Positions 11,423 through 20,456 of a stretch of DNA of 64,000 nt are shown one piece after another. Position 1 is the stretch's first letter, and every line of letters begins with the position of its first letter. Origin of the DNA: Thiothrix subterranea (lineage in GTDB: Bacteria; Pseudomonadota; Gammaproteobacteria; Thiotrichales; Thiotrichaceae); the NCBI RefSeq assembly GCF_016772315.1, contig NZ_CP053482.1:2847501-2911500 (forward strand). The letters run 5' to 3'. The translations under genes and the position numbers were made by a program. A model generated the notes under the pieces. It made no database searches. It saw only the letters and a program-made list of their open reading frames with translations, and was not told the origin of the DNA.

Positions 11423-12571
11423 TTAATCCTCCAAAAACAATTGCATAACCACATTTAGGAATTGCCAGCCGGTCGCTGTTGGGCGGATGTGGTCGCCGTT
11501 AAATTCCAGCAAACCGCGCTGCAATGCCTGCTCCAGCCCCGCCTTGAGGTGATCGGTCGCCAGACCCGTGCGCTCAGTAAACAGGCTTAGGGGAAACCCT
11601 TCCCGCAACCGCAATGCATTCAGCATGAATTCAAAGCTTAAATCCGCCGGGGTAAGCGTTTGCTCGCCGCTGCGTGATTTGCCCTGCATGGCTTGCTGCG
11701 TGTAGTCGGCAGGTTGGCGGTGGTTGTGGTAGCGGGTAATCGTGCCGTGCGCGGGGTGGGTTATTTTCCCGTGTGCACCTGCACCGATCGCTAGATAATC
11801 ACCGAATTCCCAGTAGTTTCTGTTGTGCCGACATTCATAGCCCGGTCTGGCGTAGGCGGAAACTTCATATTGAGTATACCATGACGATTTGATGAATTGT
11901 TGCCCCGCCTCCTGAATTTCCGCGACCAAATCATCGTCCGGCAAGGGCGGCGGTTGTTGGTAAAATAAGGTGTTGGGTTCGAGTGTCAGTTGATACCAAG
12001 ACAAATGCGTGGGTTGCAGGGCAATCGCTTGTTGTAAGTCGTCGAGTGCTTCTGCCAAGGTTTGTTTATGCAAACCGAACATTAAATCCAGATTGAAATT
12101 GTCGAATCCGGCAGTACGCGCAATGTCGGCAGCGCGTAAGGCTTCGTCACGGTTGTGGACACGCCCTAGGGCTTGCAAGTGCTGCGCGTTGAAACTTTGG
12201 ATGCCGACCGATAAGCGATTAATGCCCGCTTCACGAAACCCTCGGAATTTTTCCTGTTCAAATGTGCCGGGATTGGCTTCCAGCGTGACTTCGATATTGG
12301 GGCGAAACGGGAGTAGGGCGCGAATGCCGCAGAGGAGTTCGTCGATACTTTCCGCTGAAAATAGGCTGGGTGTGCCGCCGCCGATGAAGATGGATTCGAG
12401 CTTGCGTCCCCAGATGTGGGGGAGTTCGTTGGCAAGGTTGGTGAGCAAAGCCTGTACGTAGGCTTTTTCCGGCAAGCCGCTGGGGGCTGTGTGGGAATTG
12501 AAGTCGCAATACGGACATTTGCGGATGCACCAAGGGATGTGGATGTAGAGGGATAGGGGGATGTGGGTCAT
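11423..12571 (-). CDS. hemW: Radical SAM heme chaperone HemW
   Basis: 382 residues. Radical SAM cluster motif CIRKCPYC (C-x3-C-x2-C) near residues 16-23, glycine-rich SAM site FIGGGTPS, and the HemN C-terminal region with LRLREGFP. HemW inserts heme into respiratory enzymes and was formerly annotated as an oxygen-independent coproporphyrinogen oxidase; it lacks the extra N-terminal cysteine of true HemN. Its ATG overlaps the stop of the upstream AlbA_2 gene by 4 nt, an unusual partner, since hemW usually follows the rdgB/yggS region. Confidence 0.92.
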   Translation of the reverse strand: MTHIPLSLYIHIPWCIRKCPYCDFNSHTAPSGLPEKAYVQALLTNLANELPHIWGRKLESIFIGGGTPSLFSAESIDELLCGIRALLPFRPNIEVTLEANPGTFEQEKFRGFREAGINRLSVGIQSFNAQHLQALGRVHNRDEALRAADIARTAGFDNFNLDLMFGLHKQTLAEALDDLQQAIALQPTHLSWYQLTLEPNTLFYQQPPPLPDDDLVAEIQEAGQQFIKSSWYTQYEVSAYARPGYECRHNRNYWEFGDYLAIGAGAHGKITHPAHGTITRYHNHRQPADYTQQAMQGKSRSGEQTLTPADLSFEFMLNALRLREGFPLSLFTERTGLATDHLKAGLEQALQRGLLEFNGDHIRPTATGWQFLNVVMQLFLED

Positions 12572-14442
12572 AGCGCGTCCATTGATTTACGGCGGTAGGC
12601 TTGGTCGTGATGGTTAAGATTTTCTGGGTGGCGTAATTCCAGTAATCCCTCACTGACCATTTGGCTAACGTAGCGGTTTCGCAGATTGCGGGCATCCCGT
12701 TTGAGTAAATCGGCTAATTGGTGCATGGGTAAAAAGCCATACGCGCAAAGTTGCAAAATGATGTTGCGCATGTCAGATGCTGATAGCCGTTTGTTTTGCC
12801 GAGCGGGTTCAGCAATAGCCGACAATATGGTCGGCAGCGTGGTCTCATTGAGCACTGGGGTGGTCTCATTAGTCACCGGGGTGGTCTCATTGACAGGAGA
12901 GCTTGTATCATTGTCGTTTGATATTTGTTCATTTGGCGGCAAACGATAACGTGTTCCGCGCCCTGTGCCTGATACGATCAACATGCCTTTTTGCACCAGT
13001 CCACGTAACATCTGGGTAATATCAACCCGATGCAACGGCAACATTTCTTGTAGGCGTTGGTTGGAAATTTGTTCTTCCTGAGCCGTTATGACCAGTGTTT
13101 GGACTTCCTCTTGATTTAGCTGCCGGAAGGTTTCGCCAAACTGTAGCGCCAGTTGTTCCAGTGTTTCCGTGGATAGGATGCTGAGCATGGACAGGATGAG
13201 GTATACCCGGTCAGGTCTGAGCGTTTCGCGCAATGCTGGTGCTTGCCACTGTCGCGTTGCCCAGCCACGGCGGATTTTGTCGAGACCAGAACCGGCTTTG
13301 TCGCCCGCTCCGAGCATTTGAAACATTTTTTGTAAGGCTTTGTTGCGGCATTCGCTTGTTCCACCCAAAAGTAATTGTTCGCGTGATACGAGTAAGCTAC
13401 CGGGATTCGCAAATTCAAAACGGTCGGGGTAACACTCCACCACAATACCCCCCATGCCTGCGTAGTCGGCATGAATGATGGCATTGACCAAGGCTTCTTG
13501 CAGGGCTTCGTGGACTTCTGTACCGGCTTGCCGATAGCCTTCTTTGTCGCGCCGAAAAGGATTTTTCAGGTTGGGGTTGGTGCTGAGTTTTAGAATAATC
13601 CGCTGGTAAAATTGAAATAAATTGGCTTCCCATTTGCCATCTGGGTATACACGGTCTGACCAGCGCATGGCGGGGTCATCCAATACCCGTTCGCGGTAAT
13701 CGACATGAAAGCCGGGGATCGCAGCCGGATCGGTAATGGCTTCGTGTTTGCCAAACATCAGTAGCCCTGCCAGCGTTAGCCCTTCTTGTCCACTGGCGCG
13801 GTCGCGTCGCCACCCGCCTAGCTTTGTCAGCAAGCCAAGATCATCCTCTTCCAACCACGCATGGTATGGGTCACGCGACGCAAAGCGGTTGCGGAATTGG
13901 CGAATGGAATCTTTATCGAGATCATTCCAGCCAAAGTGTTGCAAAATGCGACTGTCGGCGGGTTCGCTGGATTGGTCGGCAAACATGCGCCGCACTTCGT
14001 CCTCGCTGCAACGGTAATCACCCTCATGGTAGCGGCGGTAAGTACCGAATAAGGGATTTTGACCAATGTAAACAGGCTTTTGGGTGCGGCTGGCAGGTGG
14101 CACGTGAATGCGGATAACAACTTTGCTTGCGTCGGGTAAGGGGATTAGGGAAACATCCCCGTTGCTCAATAGGTTGATGCTGACTTTGCCACGGTTATTG
14201 AGGGTGTTCCAGAAATCGGTACGTAGCTTTTCCGCAGCGGCAATGGGCAGACCGTGAATATCCAAACTGTCTGCATCGGTTTGGGTAATGCCTAGGTAAA
14301 GCGTGCCGCCGCCGGTGTTGGCAAAACCGCTATAGGTTTCCCACAAGGTGCTGGGCAAGCCACCTTTGGCACTTTTGTATTCGACATCTGCGCCTTCAAA
14401 GTAGGAGAATTCTTCAAACAGGGTGAGTTGGTGTTGGGGCAT
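12568..14442 (-). CDS. AlbA_2/Schlafen-type putative DNA-binding and ATPase protein
   Basis: 624 residues. The N-terminal AlbA_2 (Schlafen-like) domain shows EYKSA near residue 21 and SGFANTGGGTLYLGI near 39-53. A central GHKL-like C-terminal helicase/regulator domain has EALVNAIIHADY near 317 and GAGDKAGSGLDKI near 375. Winged-helix segments follow near 440-500 and 570-610. The linker at about residues 515-540 is built of short NETTPV repeats (see 12839-12896). Family members are annotated as transcriptional regulators or ATP-dependent helicase-related proteins and are frequent in defence islands. Lies 3 nt after a second AlbA_2 gene and overlaps hemW by 4 nt. Confidence 0.8.
   Translation of the reverse strand: MPQHQLTLFEEFSYFEGADVEYKSAKGGLPSTLWETYSGFANTGGGTLYLGITQTDADSLDIHGLPIAAAEKLRTDFWNTLNNRGKVSINLLSNGDVSLIPLPDASKVVIRIHVPPASRTQKPVYIGQNPLFGTYRRYHEGDYRCSEDEVRRMFADQSSEPADSRILQHFGWNDLDKDSIRQFRNRFASRDPYHAWLEEDDLGLLTKLGGWRRDRASGQEGLTLAGLLMFGKHEAITDPAAIPGFHVDYRERVLDDPAMRWSDRVYPDGKWEANLFQFYQRIILKLSTNPNLKNPFRRDKEGYRQAGTEVHEALQEALVNAIIHADYAGMGGIVVECYPDRFEFANPGSLLVSREQLLLGGTSECRNKALQKMFQMLGAGDKAGSGLDKIRRGWATRQWQAPALRETLRPDRVYLILSMLSILSTETLEQLALQFGETFRQLNQEEVQTLVITAQEEQISNQRLQEMLPLHRVDITQMLRGLVQKGMLIVSGTGRGTRYRLPPNEQISNDNDTSSPVNETTPVTNETTPVLNETTLPTILSAIAEPARQNKRLSASDMRNIILQLCAYGFLPMHQLADLLKRDARNLRNRYVSQMVSEGLLELRHPENLNHHDQAYRRKSMDAL
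12839..12896. repeat. 21-bp tandem repeat in the AlbA_2 gene
   Basis: Two full and one partial copy of a 21-bp unit starting gtggtctcatt, encoding the in-frame NETTPV-type linker of the 624-residue AlbA_2 protein. The period is a multiple of three, so copy-number change would lengthen or shorten the linker without a frameshift. Confidence 0.85.
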
Positions 14443-14445
14443 GGT

Positions 14446-15612
14446 TTAACCTGTTTGCGGGCGTTGCATAATCACCTTGAACTGGTTGCCTGCGCGGTCG
14501 TCAATGAATTGGATAAAGGCGTAATGCTCTAATGCACGTGGGATGCCGCTGCCTAAACCACGATAAGGCATTTGCCGGGTAGCGTGCGAGGCAATGATCG
14601 GATTACGCATATTCGATAAGCCAAAGCGGATTTGCTCAATGGTTAAATGGTTGGGCAAATGACCGGGGCTGATGATTTCCACGCGATCGGTAAACATCAG
14701 GATGCGGATGGGGGCGGAAATGAAGTAATCACGGTGTATCAGCGCGTTGACTAGCACTTCCTGCAAGGCGATTTCAGGGATTTCGAGTTTACCGAGGCTG
14801 TTTACACCTTGCCCTGCTTGCAAGCGGTGCAAGTTACGGGTGATGAAGGATAGGGCGCGTTCGTATTGGTTGATGAGTGGGCCTTCGATGTCTTCGCTAT
14901 CACGATAATGTTGCGAGGCGATGTTTGTGCCGTCGATGTAGACCGCTTTAACCATGAATACGGGGCGAAATTGCTGGGGATTTTGACCAAATAGCAGCAA
15001 GCCTGCCAGATTCAGTTCGCCATCTTTGCCCAGTTTCAGGCTACGAATGACTTGATCCAGCGGCAAATTGAGTTCATCCAGTGTTTTGCCGTAGCGGTGC
15101 TGGATGTAGTTGCCCAATAGCAGGCTGTGTAAATCTTTGCTGCTGCTGTCTAGTATCAACGTTTCTTCGGCATACACCAAGCCACCTGCTTGAAACATGC
15201 GCTGAATTTCTTCGCGGGCAGTGACGTGACGTTTGTCTGCGCCTGCTTTTACCCAAATGCGTGCTTGGTTATCCATGTAGGGTTTATTCAAGCCTTCTGG
15301 CACGCTGACGACCATGATCATGCCTTGTTCGAGCGTCATGTTTTGCGTGGTGGGGTGCAGCGGCGGGCGCACATGTTGGGAGGCAGCGTTGGATAACAAT
15401 TGATTCAGGCGGGCAATGTCTTCGCGGCTTAATCCGGTGACGTTGCCGCTATCTTCTACACCAATGATGAGATGCCCACCGCCGGTATTGGCGAATGCCA
15501 CGAGTTCAGCGGCGAAGGCATCGACGTTAGTGATGTTACGCTTGAACTGGTGCTGGCTGTCTTCGCCTTGGGCTAGGATGGTTTCAAGCTGTTGTGGGGT
15601 GAGTGTTGCCAT
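14446..15612 (-). CDS. AlbA_2/Schlafen-type protein with ATP-binding-like C-terminal domain
   Basis: 388 residues. AlbA_2 domain with EDSQHQFKRN (the E/K pair of the Schlafen core) near residue 16 and VAFANTGGGHLIIGVED near 38-53. The second half has EVLVNALIHRDY near 275 and a GLGSGIPRAL motif near 357, the same order as its neighbour but without its winged-helix tail. Probably regulatory or nucleic-acid processing. Sits 27 nt after the restriction-modification gene, which supports joint expression and a defence-linked role; no catalytic activity can be assigned. Confidence 0.8.
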   Translation of the reverse strand: MATLTPQQLETILAQGEDSQHQFKRNITNVDAFAAELVAFANTGGGHLIIGVEDSGNVTGLSREDIARLNQLLSNAASQHVRPPLHPTTQNMTLEQGMIMVVSVPEGLNKPYMDNQARIWVKAGADKRHVTAREEIQRMFQAGGLVYAEETLILDSSSKDLHSLLLGNYIQHRYGKTLDELNLPLDQVIRSLKLGKDGELNLAGLLLFGQNPQQFRPVFMVKAVYIDGTNIASQHYRDSEDIEGPLINQYERALSFITRNLHRLQAGQGVNSLGKLEIPEIALQEVLVNALIHRDYFISAPIRILMFTDRVEIISPGHLPNHLTIEQIRFGLSNMRNPIIASHATRQMPYRGLGSGIPRALEHYAFIQFIDDRAGNQFKVIMQRPQTG

Positions 15613-15639
15613 TCTGTCGATACCTCGGTTATGCCCTGA

Positions 15640-18600
15640 TTATAGGTGTTTTTTCACAATCGCCGCCTTCCGCGCTGCTGCGCCATCCATCACCGCCTGC
15701 GCCGCTTTAATCTTTTGCTCCAATACCGTAATTTCCGCAACAATCCGCTGCTGTGTTTTTAAATCAGGTACGGGTATTTTGAATTCTTCTAATTGAGATT
15801 TGGTAATAGCCTCTCTGGTTGAGCTACCTGATGCTATATTAAGTAATTCTTTTTTAATGGCTGGGCTAATTAAAATATGATGGAGATATTGCGGTAGTAT
15901 TTCTTTTGTTGGACGAATAATAGCAACATGTTGATTTACTCGTGCAGGTAAGTACTTTTTATCAATAACATAGCATCTAGCAACAGACGCACCTGTAATG
16001 TTAAACAATACATCGTTTTCTTCTACTATGACATTTTCTAATAATTTTGCTTGTTCATCGTCGATAAAAGCTAATCCTTCCTCTTTGAAACGATCATCAT
16101 AAATATTTTGACTTCTAATTAAGCTGATGCCATGTTTTTTGTAAGACGACTCGCCACCTCTTGGTGTAGCTCCACTGCCAATTTTGGATGTCACTTCATA
16201 AAGTTTCAATAGTGGTGCAGAAACTTTACTGATGATTGAATCAATTTCATTATTGGATGTATCAATGATTGATTTTGAAGAAAATACTTCAGAATCTACT
16301 GTTTCACATTCTTTTACTATCTTTTCTTGAGTCGGTATTGGCGGCACTGGTATTTTTATGTCGTCGAATGTTCTTGTGGTTATTGAGTCAAATTTACTGC
16401 CGTAAGCATTGAGTTTGAACTGTTCAATTTCTTGTTTGAGAACATAGTAAAGGAAATCATTGGTAATAGTATTTTTAGCTCTCAAACCATAACAAGACTG
16501 ATTGAAGGTCATAGGTTTTGATAACTGCGCTAATGCGCCAACTGTGCCACGCGCTGAAATTATTAGATCATTAGTTTGCAGGTATTTTGTGCTGCTATTT
16601 TTTAATCCTTCTTCTGTAATGGTTTTTTCTGTTGTATGCACATAGCGTTCATCTGAATTAAAATCCACAACACTTAACCAAGGTATATCACCGTTCCAAT
16701 AACTCGCGTTTTTGGTATCAGGTGTACCACCTCCAATAATTTCGATCAAATCAGAAAGTTTCTTGATTGACCATTGTGTTTCAATTTTGTAAGTGTTTTT
16801 AGGTGTTAAGCTGAACTGTTTGTTGAAGTCGGTGCGGGTGAAATCGAGCATGTCGACCAAGCGGGCAGGGGTGATGAATGCTTGTAGGTGGTCGGGGATG
16901 TTGTCGAGCGATTCGCCTAAAAAGGCGCGTTCGATGTAGTGGTTGATTTTGTCAGGGTTGCGCGGATTGTCTTCGTCGTAAAGCGGGGTGAGGTGTTTGC
17001 CCGCTGCGTCGATCATGAGTTTGATGCCTTCATTGCCTTTGGCATTGCTCCATTCATACCCCAAAAAGTTTTTGGCTTCTTTGGTGTCAGAGGGGCTTTT
17101 GACTATCACAACTTTATTGGGGTTGATCGTGGCTAATACAAAATAATAAAGTTTTTCCTTTTCAATACCCTGAATGTAAGCCATCAGTTTTTTACGCATT
17201 TCAATCGCTTGATCAATCACATTCAGGTCTTTGAAAGACTTCTGTTTCTTGCGTTGTACCGTACTAGTAAGATTATCAAAGGCTTTGCGGTATTCGGCAA
17301 ACATTTCGACTTGCATCAGCTCCTTATTCGCTTCACCTTCGGTTTCGCCCATTAATAGCGTTTTATAATCGTTTAGTTCAACCCCGATATGACGGCAATA
17401 TTTTTGAATGAAATGCTCATCCTGAAAAATACCTTGGCGTTGCTGTTCATTGGTGTCATCGGGTTTGGTGAACCACTGATTCACCCGATTACGGTAATGA
17501 TCAGCAGGTTGCGGCTGGGCTGCTTTGCGGCGTAAAAACAGTGTTACCGTATTTGTTCCTGTTTTGCCAAACGTACCCGACCCAAATTCACAGATAGCAA
17601 TAATATCAAAATACTTCAGCAGAATTTCACGGGTAGCAATGTAAGTAGAATCCGCGTTCGACAAAATGGAAGATGGGACAATAATCCCCGCTACGCCATC
17701 TCCAGCCAGTAATTGCTTGGCACGTTCAATGAAAAACGTTTCGATAGAATTGTTATTTGCCGTATTTTGTACGGTATTCGTTAATGAATAGCCTTCGCGT
17801 TCCTCTTCACTCAAGGTTTCCAAGAAACCTTTGACGCTGTAAGGCGGGTTGGCTACCAATACCGAATAACTGTTTTTCGGTGTATGTGCCAATTTTGATA
17901 ATGCATCCGCATAGGTGATTTTGATGTTATCTTGCCCATACATGAACGCGGATACTTTGGCGACCTTTGACAGGCGGTATTCTTTCTCAATCCCCTCAAT
18001 CTCACGGTAAAAATCACCAATATCACCTTTTTGGTGTTGTTCGACGTAAGGCTGCATTTGCGTTGCCAATTCATTTAAGAAATGCCCCGCTCCACACGCA
18101 TAGTCCAAACACTTGGGCGGATGTTGATTGTCAAGAATCACTTTTTCCAACGGCAAGCACGCAATGATGAAGCGAGTAATGGGCATGGGTGTGAAGAATT
18201 GCCCTTCGCTTTGCTTAATGCCTTGGTCAAGGAAGATCTCGAACATATCGCCGAGAAACTGATTGCGGGTTTCACCTTTGATTCGGGTGTCCTGAAATAA
18301 GCGCACAATGTCACGCAATACTGCCGCATTTTGGTAGAACAGGTTTTCATTGTGAACTTCGATAAAAGCAAAATCATTGTTGGTAAAATATTTTAGCTCT
18401 TTAAAGTATTCCTTGATTTTGTTTTTAGTCGCATCTTCATCACCTAAATATGCCCAGAAAGCACTGTCAATTTCCTTATTGCCAATATAGGTGATTTTCT
18501 CATCTAAAAACCGATCCATGCCTTCTTTATACAACAACTGTAAACGGTCTTGCAGGTCAAACGGTGAATCGTAAGCGACACCTTTCCAATAAAACTTCAG

Positions 18601-19470
18601 GTCTTCGGCATTATTGGTTTCATCTACCACCTTGCATAAAAACAAGTTGATGAGTTTATCAAACGCATTTTCACGCCCCGATACATTGTATTTGCGCAAA
18701 ATAGTAGCGAACGCATGGTGTTTGCCTTGGGTATCCTTGCTGGAAATGCGTTTTAAATCATTGACGGTGAAATTCTTTTTGCCGATTTCATACGGGGGAA
18801 TGTCCGCTTCAAACAAGCCTTGCGTGGCGTAGTCCAGCAAATAGGTTTCTTTCCATGCTTTGAAACGTTCGGTGCGATCTTGTGCGGCTTGGTAACTGAG
18901 CGGTTTTTGGTGTTTACGTTCTTCGAGCAGTTTTTCATTATCGCGTAGCGTGATGATGTGGCTGTCATAAACTACCTCATCATCCAGCCAGTCGGCAGCG
19001 TACAGGCATAAGAACGCGGCACTGGGTTCTTGTTGAGCATAACCAAATAACTGGTCGCCATCTTCCAGTGTTTTTTTCCAATGTTTATTGAATTCACTGC
19101 CTGCATTTTTGCATTCAATGATCAATAATGCCTTGCCTGTGTTATCGCGTACTAGAATGTCAGCACGTCCACCGCTTGCCCCATGCCCTAGCTTCCACTT
19201 GGGTTCTAGCTCGATGTGTTCAGGTTTGTAACCTTTTTCCAGCAGGCGGCAAACGCATTCAAACACCACAAAATTCTCATGAGACGAAAAATTGCAGGTT
19301 TGACGTTCGTTGATACTCAAGCCCTGTGCTTCGGGGTAGATGAGTTGTTGCTGGTTAAAATCAACACTCAGCTTGCTGTCAAACGCGGCAAAATGTTTGG
19401 TGTAGAAGGCATTTTTTGCTTGAAAACCGAGCGCGATCAGGACACTTTGAAAATTATCTTTGGTAATCAT
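15640..19470 (-). CDS. Single-chain type I-like / type IIG restriction-methylation-specificity enzyme
   Basis: 1276 residues joining three activities. Residues about 95-130 carry a PD-(D/E)xK nuclease core (ADILV with D104, then IIECK with E119 and K121) as in HSDR_N domains. An N6-adenine methylase follows, with SAM motif LDYACGAGHFL near 455 and catalytic NPPY near 540. The C-terminal third holds two HsdS-like target-recognition halves, starting near 895 (WSIKKLSDLIEIIGGGTP) and 1085 (LYEVTSKIGSGATP), each followed by a helical spacer with QEKIV or QQRIV. No helicase motor is seen, so cleavage is probably near the site as in type IIG/IIB enzymes. AT-rich stretches in the recognition part differ from the neighbours. 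Confidence 0.88.
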   Translation of the reverse strand: MITKDNFQSVLIALGFQAKNAFYTKHFAAFDSKLSVDFNQQQLIYPEAQGLSINERQTCNFSSHENFVVFECVCRLLEKGYKPEHIELEPKWKLGHGASGGRADILVRDNTGKALLIIECKNAGSEFNKHWKKTLEDGDQLFGYAQQEPSAAFLCLYAADWLDDEVVYDSHIITLRDNEKLLEERKHQKPLSYQAAQDRTERFKAWKETYLLDYATQGLFEADIPPYEIGKKNFTVNDLKRISSKDTQGKHHAFATILRKYNVSGRENAFDKLINLFLCKVVDETNNAEDLKFYWKGVAYDSPFDLQDRLQLLYKEGMDRFLDEKITYIGNKEIDSAFWAYLGDEDATKNKIKEYFKELKYFTNNDFAFIEVHNENLFYQNAAVLRDIVRLFQDTRIKGETRNQFLGDMFEIFLDQGIKQSEGQFFTPMPITRFIIACLPLEKVILDNQHPPKCLDYACGAGHFLNELATQMQPYVEQHQKGDIGDFYREIEGIEKEYRLSKVAKVSAFMYGQDNIKITYADALSKLAHTPKNSYSVLVANPPYSVKGFLETLSEEEREGYSLTNTVQNTANNNSIETFFIERAKQLLAGDGVAGIIVPSSILSNADSTYIATREILLKYFDIIAICEFGSGTFGKTGTNTVTLFLRRKAAQPQPADHYRNRVNQWFTKPDDTNEQQRQGIFQDEHFIQKYCRHIGVELNDYKTLLMGETEGEANKELMQVEMFAEYRKAFDNLTSTVQRKKQKSFKDLNVIDQAIEMRKKLMAYIQGIEKEKLYYFVLATINPNKVVIVKSPSDTKEAKNFLGYEWSNAKGNEGIKLMIDAAGKHLTPLYDEDNPRNPDKINHYIERAFLGESLDNIPDHLQAFITPARLVDMLDFTRTDFNKQFSLTPKNTYKIETQWSIKKLSDLIEIIGGGTPDTKNASYWNGDIPWLSVVDFNSDERYVHTTEKTITEEGLKNSSTKYLQTNDLIISARGTVGALAQLSKPMTFNQSCYGLRAKNTITNDFLYYVLKQEIEQFKLNAYGSKFDSITTRTFDDIKIPVPPIPTQEKIVKECETVDSEVFSSKSIIDTSNNEIDSIISKVSAPLLKLYEVTSKIGSGATPRGGESSYKKHGISLIRSQNIYDDRFKEEGLAFIDDEQAKLLENVIVEENDVLFNITGASVARCYVIDKKYLPARVNQHVAIIRPTKEILPQYLHHILISPAIKKELLNIASGSSTREAITKSQLEEFKIPVPDLKTQQRIVAEITVLEQKIKAAQAVMDGAAARKAAIVKKHL

Positions 19471-19484
19471 GTATGCTTTATTTC

Positions 19485-19943
19485 TTAACTATAAATGTCG
19501 CTGACAGCGAGCGTAAAACCGGGTAAGAATGCCATTTCAGGCAAATGATCTTCACCCCGCAACAACACCGAATCGGTCACAGAGGTAAATACCTGCAAAG
19601 TCTTATTGCGAGGGTTGGCGAACCACACTTGCAAGACACCGATAGAAAAATACTCTTCCAGCTTGTCCGCCATATCGACCCACGAATCACGCGGTGACAA
19701 GACTTCCACAACCAATTCCGGCGCAACATCCAGATACGATTTGGATTGCACTTGCAGTAAACGTTCGTGTGATATGAATAGCACATCAGCCGCACGGATG
19801 CTGTCAGGGTTACGGCGGATGAATATACCGACCTCGCCCGTCATGACTTTGCCCAGTTTGTGCTGGCGCAAAAAGCTTTTGAGGTGAAAGGCAATGTCGC
19901 TTTCTGTTTCGCCGTGTTCATGTTCATGTGTCGCGGCAGACAT
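19485..19943 (-). CDS. Uma2-family (DUF820) putative endonuclease
   Basis: 152 residues of the Uma2 family, a PD-(D/E)xK nuclease fold common in cyanobacteria and filamentous bacteria. Visible core: IRAADVLFIS (D) near residue 52 and PELVVEVLSPRDS (E-x-V) near 80, followed by the helix KLEEYFSIGVLQVWFANP typical of the family. Role in the cell is unknown. First gene of the leftward run, 14 nt before the restriction-modification gene; the N-terminus is unusually rich in His and Glu (HEHEHGE). Confidence 0.82.
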   Translation of the reverse strand: MSAATHEHEHGETESDIAFHLKSFLRQHKLGKVMTGEVGIFIRRNPDSIRAADVLFISHERLLQVQSKSYLDVAPELVVEVLSPRDSWVDMADKLEEYFSIGVLQVWFANPRNKTLQVFTSVTDSVLLRGEDHLPEMAFLPGFTLAVSDIYS

Positions 19944-20058
19944 GGTATCAACTCGCAGTAGTGGTGTGCTTTGATTGTAGCGGATACTGCCCGCTTTGAC
20001 ACGCTAACCCGAACCCCGCAGAATCTACCGCCAAGATTCATCACGAAAAGGCAGCCGT

Positions 20059-20439
20059 ATGTGGAAAACCTTCCTCGCTATCGCCATTGGCGCAGCACTC
20101 GGCGCATGGTTACGCTGGTTGCTGGGCTTGAAGCTCAACACGTTGTTGCCGCATCTGGCGGTGGGTACGCTGACTGCGAATCTGTTGGGGGCGTATATCA
20201 TCGGCTTGGCGATTGCGTTTTTCACCAGCATGAATCTGTCACCGGAATGGAAGCTGCTGATCATTACCGGCTTTTGCGGCAGTTTGACGACGTTTTCGAC
20301 GTTTTCGGCGGAGGTGATGTTGTTGTTCCAGAACGGGCGTATGGCATGGGCAGCGGGGGTTATTAGCGTGCACGTGATCGGTTCGTTGCTCATGACGCTG
20401 GCAGGTATGGCAACATGGCAGTGGTTACGAACCTCTTAA
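20059..20439 (+). CDS. crcB: Fluoride exporter CrcB/Fluc
   Basis: 126-residue four-helix membrane protein of the Fluc fluoride-channel family. Signatures: [10 protein letters not shown] near residue 11-20, [13 protein letters not shown] near 40-52, and [15 protein letters not shown] near 75-89, which contains the pore phenylalanines and central sodium-site backbone. Works as a dual-topology dimer. No fluoride riboswitch core could be recognised in the 115 nt upstream. 17 nt before recQ. Confidence 0.92.
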   Translation: MWKTFLAIAIGAALGAWLRWLLGLKLNTLLPHLAVGTLTANLLGAYIIGLAIAFFTSMNLSPEWKLLIITGFCGSLTTFSTFSAEVMLLFQNGRMAWAAGVISVHVIGSLLMTLAGMATWQWLRTS

Positions 20440-20456
20440 GGTGAAACAATAGCGCT

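Noticed and set aside
19944-20058. Possible fluoride riboswitch before crcB
   Set aside because: The conserved GG-GATGG and pseudoknot parts of the crcB motif could not be found in the 115 nt upstream.
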